Assembly (NCBI GenBank): GCA_019426215.1
Contig: CM033393.1
Span: forward strand, 48,796,645 to 48,860,644
Reading direction: 5' to 3'
Source: Buddleja alternifolia
Lineage: Eukaryota; Streptophyta; Magnoliopsida; Lamiales; Scrophulariaceae
DNA length: 64,000 bases
The notes under the pieces were generated by a model that did no database searches, was not told where the DNA came from, and was given only the letters and a program-made list of their open reading frames with translations. The position numbers were made by a program, and so were the translations under genes. Positions within the stretch are counted from its first letter, which is position 1, and each line of letters begins with the position of its first letter. Shown in pieces: positions 1-11,204 of the stretch.

Positions 1-485
1 AAAATCATAATAAATATCTATAATTTAAACTTAAATACTAATAAAAGAATAAAGGAATTATATGAAAAATATGCATAAAATGCATACTAACAATATCATT
101 TTTCAAGGATTAATACATGGAGTAAATTGTGGAGTATAATAGATAATTTCCAAGCTTATGTTATTTCCTTTTTTTATGTTATTGCGTGAAGTAGGGAAGT
201 TAAGACACATATGGAATTAGATCATGCTCTTACATTACATTATTTTTAATTATGGAGTAAATGGAAGGTCACAAATAAAAAGGTCACAAATGGAAGGTCA
301 CAAATGACATTGAAATGGAAGGTCACAAATAAAAAGGTAAAAATCTAGACCTCACTAATATTGTTATTCCTTAAATAGCATAAATTGATTTATGTAGAAA
401 GATATGGTTTGCTCTTATATTTATGGAGTGTGTATAGATCAACGACAAATCTAGGTGTTGCGATCCAGGTAAGCAAGTGTAACCG
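1..485. other. A+T-rich intergenic DNA with short direct repeats
   Basis: No gene is visible. Around 250-340 the motif GGAAGGTCACAAAT recurs about four times with short spacers, a small local direct repeat. The rest is A+T-rich sequence without recognisable features. Confidence 0.5.
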
Positions 486-1455
486 GCATACCTGAAGCAG
501 AGGTAGGTAATAGCTAGAGTGGCCAAGGCTGCCCAACAAAGAACGGTAATAGCTAGAGTGGCCAAGACTGTGCGCCCAACAAAGAGGGTAATAACTGGAG
601 TGGCCAAGGCTGCCTAGCAAAGGACGGTAATACCTGGAGTGGCCAAGGCTGTCCAACAAAGGACGAAAAAAATGGCCATAGCTGAGGCAGGTCATGCTGC
701 CCAGCAAAAGTGGAAAAAATATGCAATAGATGAGGCAGGTCATGCTGCCCAGCAAAGGTGGGAAAAAGTAGCAATAGCTAAGAGAGCTCAACCTGCTCAG
801 CAAAGGTCGAAAAAATCGGCACTAGCTAGAGCAGCCCTGACCTGCCTAGCAAAGGTGGGAAAAAGTGGCAATAGCTGAGGTAGCTCAACCTGCCCAGCAA
901 AGGTCGAAAAAAGTGCCAATAGCTGGAGCAGCCCTGACCTGCCCAGCAAAGGTGGGAAAAAGTGGCAATAGCTGAGGCAGCTTAACCTGCCTAGCAAAGG
1001 TCGGAAAATCGGCACTAGCTGGAGCAGCCCTGATCTGCCCAGCAAAAGTGGTAAAGCTGGGGCAGCTCAACTACCCAGCAAAGGTCGAAAAAATCGGCAC
1101 TAGCTGTAGCAGCCCTGACCTGCCCAGCAAAGGTGCGAAAAAGTGGTAATAGCTGAGGCAGCTCAACCTGCCCAGCAAAGGTCGAAAAAATCGGCACTAG
1201 ATGAAGCAGCCCTGACCTGCCCAACAAAGGTGGGATAAAGTGGCAATAGTTGGAGCAGCTCATGCTGCCCAGCAAAGGTGGGAAAAATCGATCATAGGTG
1301 AGGCAGATGATGCTGCCCAGCAAAAGTGGGAAAAATCGGCAATAGCTGAGGCAGCTCATGCTGCTCAACAAAGGTGGGTAATAGCTGAAGCGACTTAGGC
1401 TGCTCAGCAAAGGACGGTAATAGCTAAGGCAGCTCGTGCTGCTCAGCAAGTGCCG
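486..1455. repeat. Minisatellite array, about 36-49 bp units, partly dimeric
   Basis: About twenty diverged copies of a unit containing TAGCTGAGGCAG, TGCCCAGCAAAGGT and a purine-rich GGGAAAAAGTGGCAA segment run head to tail. Between about 830 and 1260 two unit types alternate: one has CTCAACCTGCCCAGCAAAGG followed by a TCGAAAAA tail, the other CCCTGACCTGCCCAGCAAAG followed by GGGAAAAA. This gives a higher-order period of about 97 bp. Long open frames on both strands here are a by-product of the repeat unit and not genes. Confidence 0.85.
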
Positions 1456-2415
1456 AAATCCAGGTTAGGTCTTTGCAGAATCGAAGGAAACGTAAAAAGT
1501 TCCCTAACAAATCTCTTCCTTGGACATCATTCAAGTATTATGAGCATAGCATTGCGTGTGCATCATACTCATGGTCAGGCATCATCTACGCATCATGTGC
1601 ATAGCTATTTATCAACATCGTAAACTAAGTTGTAATATTATTCAATTAGTATTAAAGAGGTATACTTACTGAGAGTTCCACAAGCGTTTTTGCAGGACTT
1701 ACAATTTTCACTAACATTTGTCTTCGTGAATTTATGATTTTTTTATCTTTTCAAGAAAGTTACTAGCTAGAGGAGCGTACAAGGGAAAACAACTCCCTCG
1801 CCCATGGAACATGCAAAACCTAAAGAAGTTCTACGTGTAACCGCGAGATTGTACTTTTTATTTTATCATCTTATGTTTTTTACCATTTGAAAAACTCATG
1901 CGTTGCTATAATCTTTATTGGAAGGTTATTATTGTCATGATTTTCATGTAAGGCCTAGAGATTGTAAGAGCCTTCTTTGCAGGGTCACATGCAAAGCTCC
2001 AATAATTAGTAAGTTTTTATCTTTGAGATTGAGTTATGTATATAATTATGAAGATATGAATGATGAATTGTGAAGTAAAGGGGAGTTGGTGAAGTGGAGG
2101 TAGTCAGAAGTAAGACTATACCATCTGAGTGGTTGGCCCGACCCACCCAGATCGTCTAGGTAGGGATAATTCGCCTACAGATCAAACGGTCCCCAGGCCA
2201 GGGAGAAATAAGGAGGGGTAGGTCCTTGGGAACATTTATGGGCCTACCCTAAGGAAGATAGGGGTTTGGAGCGATAAGGAGGAACGAGCAGCCATAAGGA
2301 TGGAGGTGAAACAAGGAGGGAAATTCGGAGAATGTGGGACATAAGGAAGGATGCCGACGGTATGGGCTGGCCACCCTAGCCCGTCTAGGAAAATTTTGAT
2401 ACAGTGGGAGAACAA
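1456..2415. other. Unclassified intergenic sequence between two minisatellites
   Basis: No gene or RNA is recognised. The moderately GC-rich part at 2100-2400 (GGTTGGCCCGACCCACCC and neighbours) resembles internal sequence of a retroelement, but no protein motif supports that. Confidence 0.35.
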
Positions 2416-2419
2416 AGGA

Positions 2420-2785
2420 AATAAGGCAGGTGTAAATGCAAGTCCCCACGATTGCATAGTTGCGGTGCAAGTCTCCACAATTATATGCGCCTAATGACGG
2501 TGTTCGATCCATTGTGCAAGTCTCCACGATTGTACAGAGGTGGTACAAATCCCCACGATTGTATGCACCTGGAGAAGATGTTTGATCCCAATGCAGTCCC
2601 CACGATTGCATAAGAGAAATACCAATGCAAGTCCCCACAATCGCATAAGAGAAAACACGAATGCAAGTCCCCACGATTGCATGAGAGAAGAAAAGTGAGT
2701 GCAAGTCCCCATGATTGTATGTAAGCACTTTCTAAGAATTGGCGGGTGTGGAAAGGCAGTCCCCCAATTGCAAAAAATGTGACCA
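2420..2785. repeat. Minisatellite built on GCAAGTCCCCACGATTGCAT
   Basis: Nine copies of the core AAGTCCCCACGATTGCAT, with variants such as GTCTCCACAATTATAT, lie near 2442, 2471, 2520, 2549, 2595, 2631, 2666, 2705 and 2757, spaced 30-52 bp. The spacing is irregular and the copies differ by several substitutions, so the array is old. Overlapping open frames on the minus strand are repeat artefacts. Confidence 0.8.
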
Positions 2786-2885
2786 CACACCTGACCCAAC
2801 TGGACATAGTCAGTGCAGGTCTGGTATGGTACCACTTGGAAACTATAATTTCAGTTAATTTTGGAGGAATCATTTAGTTACGGAT

Positions 2886-3812
2886 TCATAAGAAATTTAA
2901 GGAAATGGTTCGAAATGTCAGGATGAAGGTATGGTCCGGAGATAAAACTAGGTGTAAAAAAGGGTGGTCCACTGCTTCCTTTGCAAGACAATCAGCACAA
3001 CCGTTAAGCTCCCTGTAGCCAAAATGAACTTCAACCATGTTGAAGTCAGTCGTGATTTGTCGGCAGTCCATTAGAAGGGCCTGCATTGTTCGAGGAGGTG
3101 GATGGTCCCTGTTAAAACAATTGATCAAAAATACAGAATCAGTTGGGATTATGATTTTTGTAATAGTAGATGTAAGAGCAAGTAAAAGGCCATCTCTCAA
3201 CGCCCATAGTTCTGCCGTATTGTGGGTATTAAATCCTATGTTCCGATGGTACGCCTTGACGAACTTCCCTTCCGAGTCTCGTATGACCCCACCTACTGCT
3301 GCCCAACCTGCTTCATTGCGAGACCCATCGATATTAAGTTTGAACCAAGAGGGTGGCGGTGGTTGCCATTTGAGTTTAAAGCTTTTTGTCTCACCTTTCG
3401 TACTCACCCTATGCTTACTGTTCTTGATCAGGTGTTGAGTTTTTAGGCAGATATTTTTTGTGTTAATCACCATATTTTTAAATTTTGCATTATTCCTTTC
3501 ATTCCACATTTGTCATAGTAAGTAAATAAGAGTAAGTTGTCTGTGTGCATGATTCTTAAGTGAGTGTAGCAAAATCAGGAAGTTCCCATTAGGAAAGTTT
3601 TTTAATTTAGTGAATAGGTATTGCCAAATATGTTTATAGATATTACACTCTTGAAAAAGATGAAAGGTCGTTTCAACAGCTTGGTTACATAGTGCACAGC
3701 CTAAATTGGTGAAAATGGAGTGGTCCCTTTTTGTTACCATCTGCCCATTCGTATCAGTATTATTTTCATTTGTTATGGCATCACACACAAATATTTGGAA
3801 TTTGTCAGACAT
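2886..3812 (-). pseudogene. LINE-type retrotransposon remnant: zf-RVT and RNase H domains
   Basis: Read on the minus strand from 3812, one frame first encodes a zinc-binding RT-associated segment (Cys-x2-Cys ... ETTFHLFQEC), then an RNase H domain with LNIDGSRNEAGWAAVGGVIR, AELWALRDGLLLAL, TDS and a late NGCADCLAKEA motif. These are the hallmarks of the C-terminal part of plant non-LTR retrotransposon polyproteins (zf-RVT plus RVT_3). The two parts are in the same frame and are separated by a single TGA at 3513-3515, just before QMWNERNN. The reverse transcriptase and endonuclease domains are missing, so this is a 5'-truncated, dead copy. Confidence in the family is high; confidence that it is non-functional is also high. 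Confidence 0.85.
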
Positions 3813-3861
3813 TTTGAATTGTGGTTTCTGTTTTCTAATACTTCGTGTTTCTATTTTGTAG

Positions 3862-4239
3862 ATGGAGCATCACCCAAGTGCTAACTGGTTGTTCTTGAAG
3901 TCACATGATCATCAACAGCAGGTTCGGTTCCGTAGGAACAAAACCGAAAAAGACGCGATGCATCAGACATTTCCATGCCTTACATGTGGCCTACTTCTCG
4001 ATTCTGCAAAGCAGGTCAAAGAACATTATGAATTAAAGCAGCGTGAGTTTTTCAAAGGAAAAACGGGCTCCAACCGTGAGAAGGGTATTGTGGAATGTGG
4101 AAATTGCAAGAATTTATTTCACAACCGCGATGACTACAACAATCACAAGTGCCCCGAACAGGGTTTGGAAGCAACAACCAGATGGCTAAGATCAAGGGAA
4201 ATGAAATGCGAGCTTCTCGCAAGAAGAAGTGATCTTTAG
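3862..4239 (+). CDS. Orphan exon with two C2H2/C2HC-like zinc-finger motifs, 125 aa
   Basis: The open frame starts at an ATG directly after TTCTATTTTGTAG, which looks like a splice acceptor, so this may be an internal or last exon whose upstream exons are lost or unrecognised. The peptide has two finger-like motifs: Cys39-x2-Cys42-x12-His55 with no clear second His, and Cys79-x2-Cys82-x12-His95-x-Cys97. A basic linker lies between them and a basic tail (RWLRSREMKCELLARR) ends the protein. A LINE remnant lies immediately upstream on the opposite strand. I do not recognise the gene. It could be a fragment of a plant zinc-finger gene, an expressed short protein, or a chance open frame; the paired Cys motifs argue against chance. 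No function is assigned. Confidence 0.4.
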   Translation: MEHHPSANWLFLKSHDHQQQVRFRRNKTEKDAMHQTFPCLTCGLLLDSAKQVKEHYELKQREFFKGKTGSNREKGIVECGNCKNLFHNRDDYNNHKCPEQGLEATTRWLRSREMKCELLARRSDL

Positions 4240-4884
4240 ATATAGCAACAATATGAGCTTTTTACAGTACTAGCAAAATGTACGTGTTTTGCACGTAAAA
4301 TCATATGATGTGTAAACAATAGAACGTTAACAATACTTGAATAATTACAAGACTTCTATATTTATACTACTCTATATTCTCATCACATGGTGGTGGTCAA
4401 TTCTATCTAACGGTAGAGGTTCATTTAAACCTACTACACATAGATATTTCTAGGATATTTATAAATGAAGATTTTATATATGTTTTACATACTCAAAAAA
4501 AGTTCTTCATTCTTTTACTATATTTTTATAATCTCTAAATTCATAGCTTGAATAGACTAATAAGTAGCATGACATTACATTTAACAACTTAAATGAATTC
4601 AAAATTTTCATTTCATTTCAAATTTTCGTTAATTGAAAGCAGATTATTATTTAGGAACATACACAATCATATATTATCTATGACATTTAAGAGATGGTCA
4701 CCACGAAAATTATTTTTCGATTCTAGTAGTCTAACAAAAAATATACCAATAAAATAGAAACATACTATTTCAATAATTTTTTCGTGATAATAAAAAATAT
4801 GAATACCTCGACTATTATTTATCACTTTTGTGGACTCTCATCTCCTAAAGTATTTGAAATCTAATTACTAAAGAATAATAAATC
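4240..4884. other. A+T-rich intergenic DNA
   Basis: No gene, RNA or clear repeat is seen. Confidence 0.5.
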
Positions 4885-5045
4885 TGTTGGGAATTATACG
4901 AATAAATCGCAGCGGAAAGTAAATTTAATTCTCAAAACCCAAATCATCTCTAATCCTCGTGTTTAATTGTGTATAGAAAGATTACCGTTCTCGCGTATGT
5001 TGATTTATGAACGTGATCCTTTTCTCTAACGCCGAATTTGCCAAA

Positions 5046-5050
5046 GTCTC
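5046..5050. repeat. Target-site duplication GTCTC, left copy
   Basis: This copy is identical to 6595-6599. Together they bracket the solo LTR. Confidence 0.75.
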
Positions 5051-6594
5051 TGTTGGTCCCAAGTGGCATACGAAAGGGTCTAGAAGGGGGGGGGGGGTTG
5101 AATAGACCCTTAAGTCTTTTTCGACTTAAAAAAGATTTCGTATTAAACGTATTTGGACGCTTGAAATGATAGGCGCTTGAAGAGTATGACGCTTCACCTT
5201 AGCGTTCACATAAGATATTTGAGACTTTGTGAAGCGTCTAATGAAGACTGTTTTATAAAGTTAACTTAGACTTCAGGAATTGAATACTTTGACCTTGTAG
5301 GTTAAGCGTTCAGTTCTTTTAATCAGGGTTAGCACAGCGGAATGATTTTGGAGTCTTCTCTTTGAAAGTTTTAGCGTCACAAGATGTTTCTTAGGTGCTT
5401 AGCTTTTGATTGTGTTTTACTTATGCAATGATATGATAGATGAATGAAATGACTGAAAAGTAAATAACACAATATTTGTAAGGTTCGTTGGGTGGTGTAA
5501 TCCCAACTACGTCCTTCTTCTCCTTTGCACTTGGAGGCAATCCACTAAATGATTCTCAAGAATCACACAGAATCTTCTACAAATTAGGGAGAGATGGATG
5601 TCGATGACTTGAGCTCCTTGATCACACAGATTTCTGCTTCAAATCACTTCAACCCTCTTGCTTCTTTCACCCAGAAATGATGCAAGTATCCAACTTCGAC
5701 TTCACACAGATCGCGAGGCTTGGATGGGATTTTCTAAAAGGTTTGTTTGATTTTGATGAAGTTCAAACAACTTGGTAATATCTCAGTAGGAATCTGGTTT
5801 CTTCAAAAAGAATGTTTGAGATATTTGTTGACTGTCTCAGGAATATAAGAAAAGCAATTTGGATGTTTCTTGAAGTTTCTGGCTTTTCTGAGAATTTAAG
5901 GAATGAGATTTTAATGCAACAGCAATTTGGCTTTGATAAAATTGTTGCTCTCATTTTGTTTGTTGTTGAAGTCCTATTTATAGGTATTCTTGGAGAAAGT
6001 GTCCGTTTGACACATGCACTGGCGCGTGTCTCTCACTTTCGCAAGTGAACAGCTTTTGTCCTTTTTCCTGAAAATCTGCTGCACGAAAGTTGGTGCTGCA
6101 GTCTGAGATAGTTGACAGTCCAATAGGGTGGCTTCTCCGTACGTCTGACATTGCTTATCATATTAAATGCTCTTATCAACATTTAATGCATTTGAAATTA
6201 ATACCCGTTGGTATTTAATGCTTTGAGAATATTTGCATTAAACTCCTTCTGGACTTAGAAGTAAATTCAGGTGAAATCACTTCTGTCCCATAAGGTAACG
6301 CTTGATATAGCTGGCCAAAGTGGACGCTTGGAGACTGTATCTATCTTCTGAGATCAGGCGCTTGAGTCTTCGAACTTTACCACTGATAAACTCACTCAGA
6401 AATCATCAGACGCTCAGCCTAAGACTATTTTGCCTAACACTCTAAAGTAAGATAACAAAGCCTAATAAATCTATTACAAATCTAACGCTTCAAAGCCTAT
6501 ACAAGTTTTCTACGAAAATAAACTTACAACTTTTTTGAGGTCTAACAAAAACTTAATTGTCATCATCAAAACTTCTAACATGAAATTCCTAACA
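5051..6594. mobile_element. Solo LTR, 1,544 bp, flanked by perfect 5-bp target duplication
   Basis: The element begins TGTTGGTCCC and ends CCTAACA (TG...CA termini). It is bounded by GTCTC at 5046-5050 and again at 6595-6599, a 5-bp target-site duplication as LTR retrotransposons make. Near its 5' end is the run of G followed by TTGAATAGACCC, a signature seen at the start of many plant LTRs. No internal domain and no second LTR are present, so the simplest reading is a solo LTR left by unequal recombination. Confidence 0.8.
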
Positions 6595-6599
6595 GTCTC
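6595..6599. repeat. Target-site duplication GTCTC, right copy
   Basis: This copy is identical to 5046-5050 and directly follows the terminal CTAACA of the solo LTR. Confidence 0.75.
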
Positions 6600-7817
6600 T
6601 AATTCGTCACGCCGGAATCAAAAATGAAAAACTCCTCCTTTCTTCCTTGTCAAAGACGGCTAGAGAGAGAGAGAGGTGGGAGACTTTTTCTTGGAAAAAA
6701 AGTTATGTAAGTTGACTTGTGTTATTTTTCACCTTGTGATATATTTATATCATTATGAAACAATAACCCTAGCATGCAAGAGCCCTATTTGGGCGTCTAT
6801 TTGGCCGCCTCTTAGTGGGCTCGGAAGCCTTTGGGCTTTCGTCTTGCTTGCTAATTAATTAATCGGATAATTTATTTATGCAATAAATAAATTGATAATC
6901 CAATTAATTCAATTCTTAATTAATTTATAATTCAATTTCTCCAAGAAATTAATTAACTCATTAATTTAATCAATTAATTAAATTATCCAATAATTAATTA
7001 ATTAATTACGGCATCCAATGCCGTGAATTTCTCTAAAGTCTTTTTCCCATGTTTTTCCTTTTGCACTTCCTTTAAGCGCGACTCTTTAGGTTCGTATCAA
7101 AAGGCAATTGGGAGGAATCCAAAGGGGTGTGAGTGACACCTAGCCAGTCTCGTGGCTCACACCATAGCCCAATTGAGAACGAATGAATAGGATCATTCCA
7201 AACCTTTACGCCGTGAATACCGTACGTGTATAAACCTTTTATTCTTATATCCCAATCAAGTAAGAGTCATGGTTTAAAGTCAAACTCATATAACTTGACC
7301 ATATGCCTAAGCTCATAATAAGTCGAGGTATTTAAATGTTTTGGCCAAAGACTTTCATCCTCACTTATTCATGATCGCATAAGATATTTTACTCATTCAC
7401 TTATGAGAGAATAAATTCCATATTACAAATTAGTTAACAATGCTACTTGCCCATCAAGTCGCACTTCGAGGTCGATTCCACCAACAGGTGATTTGAATCT
7501 ACTACTCTAATGACAGACGTGATGTCACAAGTACATCTTCAACTCGATTTCTCAGGTCAGAGGTTCACACGTACCTATCACTACTTATCAGTTTCATCAT
7601 TGACTGTCAATGAGTGAATACCCATGTGATGAACTGATGCGAGCCGTGTTCGAACATATCAGTCCAACTGACACGTCTATGATATAAGTTCCCACTACCA
7701 TTTCTATAGTGTACGATTGACACTTTCTCTGTCGAAACTTACATTATACAAGTCTTTATTCACTATTGATACCCAATCAATATTCTTAGACTTGCGAACC
7801 CTTTTAGATGTCAAGGG

Positions 7818-8218
7818 CAGTGTTTTAAAAGGCAGTCTCGGGGCGCGCTCGGGGCGTACGCCCTAGGCGGGGCATTCGTAAAATGCCCTGGGCAGTATGA
7901 GGGGGGCGTAACCCCTCATGGGCGTACGCCCAATCAATTGGGGCATGCGCCCAGTCCTTGGGCATACGCCCAATGTATTTCATGTCCATATGGTATGATT
8001 TTAGGCATAAATTGATTGTTTTTCCAATTTTCAATCTAAATCCCACTTAAACTTTTTGCACATTTTATTCTTTTAGTAAAAACTCATGGCCCACTTATTC
8101 AATTAAATCAAACATTAAAAAAAAATAAGCTTCAAGAGCAACGCAGCTTAATGCTCGAGTATTGAGAACCGAAGATGAAGATAATGATCTTAATGATGAG
8201 ACTTTTGATAGTGATTGA
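7818..8218. repeat. GC-rich inverted-repeat sequence plus a possible coding tail
   Basis: 7818-7985 is strikingly GC-rich for this region and full of short palindromes (GGGCGTACGCCC, GGGGCATTCG/AAATGCCCTG). This is a repeat type common in plant genomes near hAT-like elements. From 8129 a short open frame on the plus strand ends in an acidic tail (EDEDNDLNDETFDSD) at a TGA near 8216, which resembles the acidic C-terminus of hAT-type transposases. The link is weak and the element class is not settled. Confidence 0.3.
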
Positions 8219-11200
8219 GTAAATTAGTGCTCGTTAACTATTATTTTAAATCTTTATTTTGCGTAACGCTAGAATTTGAAACAATTATTTGTCTATCTTG
8301 ATTGTTTTCTGCAAGAGTTGAGATTGGACTTTTAGTTTGCATGGTTTAATATATTATTATTTTTAACTTTCTCTATCTTATTTTTTTACTTAATTCTATC
8401 CTTCAATTGTCGTCTTAGTGTTTTATTGGATACATCAAAGCATTTCTACTAAACTGTGTTGACAACTCATCTTTTTCTTTTTGCATTCATCATCTCTAAA
8501 CTCAAAATATTCTTCTAAAAAACTATAGTTATATTAAATGTGATAGGAAAAAAAATATTTATTTGTACCTAGCAACAATTTCAAATACATATGGATAATG
8601 AAATCTAATATTGATATTACCCGAAAATAAGGTGTAATTTTGATGAGTATGCTAATCTAAAAATCAAATCATTCTTTTAGGAATTTAGAGTTTATAAATA
8701 ATATATATATATATTATATATATATAAGTTAACAATCTATGCCTACCATATTGATAGTACTAATCTTTCAAGCTTTCGATTCCGTACGACGATATAAGTA
8801 TGTATAGCATAGTGTTCTTGTGCAATAGATATAACAAATTAGGAGTACAATTAAAGAGGAACCAATGTGGCTTAGCCTATTGGAAAAGTTGATGCCTCAA
8901 GATATTAAGGGTATTAGGTCCTACTTTCATCAACGTGTTAGTCTTTCTCTACTTGTTAAGTTATTAGTTAATTGATTGCTTATTTATATTTAAAATATGT
9001 ATTTGTAACTGATTCACTCATAAAAAAACTATCGGGGGAAATCTAAATAAAACATTTCACGAGAAACCAAGATACGATATAGGAAAATGCTATATTTATA
9101 GATTTTAAAAGGTGTCTAAATTTTAGATGAATATAAATGTGGAATTTTTTAATTTCATTGACTGTAGAGATTCTAAAGCATTGTGATTGAGAAGTTGAGA
9201 AGACGTATTTTAATGTCATAATTAAAGAGGGATATTATGTATCCAAATAATTTAAAAACTTGTATAGGTAATATATTATTATTGTATTCATGTTGTTGTA
9301 ACTATCATAAACTATTTATTATTATAATAAAAGTATTTATGGAAGTATTTGATTGTCTTTTATCAATTGGAAGAAAACTTTTAACATCCATACTTTTAGT
9401 ATAGTATACATAGATATAGATAGTACTCCATAACAAAATATAAAATGCTAAGGCGACATTATTCTAATTTACATTCTTAATATAATTTCATTAGTTAATA
9501 TTTTTATTTTGTTTTTAACTTAATCTATTTAATAACATAGATACTTAGGTTTTATATTAATCTTATTAATACAGGACATTTGACTTGATACACATTATCA
9601 AATTATACAAGCTTAAGATCGAGTAACTAATAATATATGATATATATCTAATTTAATTCGACAAAATCACATAATTCAATCAAATTACCTACAACTATTA
9701 ATTCTTAACTGGTAATATTTTGCTTTAAAGCATTTGCAATTTAGTTATATGTCATATGTGATAAAAAAAAAAAGAGCGGGAAAAAAATTAGTTTTTCAAT
9801 TTTTTTATCCGTGTAACAACTACTTGCACTTTTATTTCTAACACATTTGTCAAATATTGATCGTCATCCAAATTATGCAAACAAACTATGTTGAATACCA
9901 ATGTGTAGGGTATTTTGTATTATAGTTAATTTTGCGGTGGAAACAGTAAACTATCGACTCCTTGTAAGGTTTACCTCTTCGCTCTCACCCTACTGTTTTT
10001 TTCTTTGTCTCATTATTTTAAAATTCGGTGGAACTCTGGTTCTGTCAATTAAATTATGGATACTATTTTAGAATTATGGGGTTTACTTTTTTCTTTAGTA
10101 TGTATTTTTCTTATATCTTCATGAGATATTTGGTCTGCTTAGTCCATTTATGTTCAATTAATAAAACATTGGTTCTTGTACAAGTTAATACGAAATTACT
10201 AAACATCGTATATATTAATTTTACAAATGGGTGATAATGTTACTATTGTTATTTCAAAAGGTAAAAATGTTAAAAATGACATTGTTGGTGTCATCTATTA
10301 CTTGATCTCCCAATGTGAATATTTAAAAGTTCACAACTTCAAATTTATTCATACATGAGAAAATAAACTGAATAGCAACACATAATTTGAGTTCCCGGCC
10401 TCCTAAAGTTTAATATTTATGAAATTCAAGTGGAATAAATGTCAAAGTTATTAATTACATATTCTTTCATTTAGAGCGAAGTTAAAAGTATACTGCTACT
10501 AATTAAGCATTTATGAATAGTTATCTAAGAAAATCTTATGGTAGAAGATGACAAATTGCGTATTGTCGTGTAGTTTGAATAAGATTAATGTTTAATTTTA
10601 AAAAAATTAAGAACTGCAAAATATGATCAATTATTCATACTCTATATAAAAGTTAGGGTTTTAGGGTTTTTTTTTATGTGTGTATATTTCTCTTATATAT
10701 GTGGATATGTAGCATAGATGCTTTTAATTTGGTAGGAAGAAAACAAAAACAAAAAATATATATTTAATGGTCTATAATTTCACAAATAGTCTTATTTGAA
10801 TTAAATTGTTTCGTATCTTTCGTTATTTAAGCTTGCTTAATACTACATGACAAATAAGTGTTACTATATGTGGTAGATTAATGTATTTTTTATTATTGCA
10901 AAAAAGTTAAGAAAGTACACTAATCAAATTTAATGCTCATGCGTGTAATTTACCATCTATTCTCATTATGCTAATACATTTCATGGATTATGAACATTGC
11001 TATAATAAAAGATAATTAGGCATCGGCCAAATCCATTTAGAGTTTATCTTTATGCACTATTGTGGATTTTTAAATTTTATCTCCTTTTCTCAACCACTAT
11101 CTTATTCCTTTATATTTGCAGAGGGTAACAATTTACAACCAAAATGTAAATAAAAATATTAATTTTATGACTCCTTATCACTTAACTAAAAAAAAAATGA
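8219..11200. other. A+T-rich intergenic DNA without recognisable genes
   Basis: About 3 kb of A+T-rich sequence was read on both strands. There is an (AT)n run near 8700. The few short open frames here have A+T-driven composition and no motif. Confidence 0.5.
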
Positions 11201-11204
11201 ATAG

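Larger units (their letters stand above)
4885..7813. mobile_element. Old LTR-retrotransposon-like sequence, interrupted by a nested solo LTR
   Basis: The sequence opens with TGTTGGGAATTATACG followed by AATCGCAGCGGAAAG, a start typical of plant Copia-type LTRs. It resumes after the nested insertion with an AG-rich stretch and about 1.2 kb of sequence of LTR/leader character (around 7080-7813). No coding domain remains. The right end is uncertain: no TG...CA partner with a matching target duplication was found near 7813. The two flanks of the inner insertion join cleanly across its target duplication, which supports one older host element. Confidence 0.45.

Noticed and set aside
390..1449. Long overlapping open frames on both strands with Leu/Pro/Ser- or Ala/Gln-rich peptides
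   Set aside because: They arise from the minisatellite units, which lack stops in several frames. No motif and no start or splice context support them.
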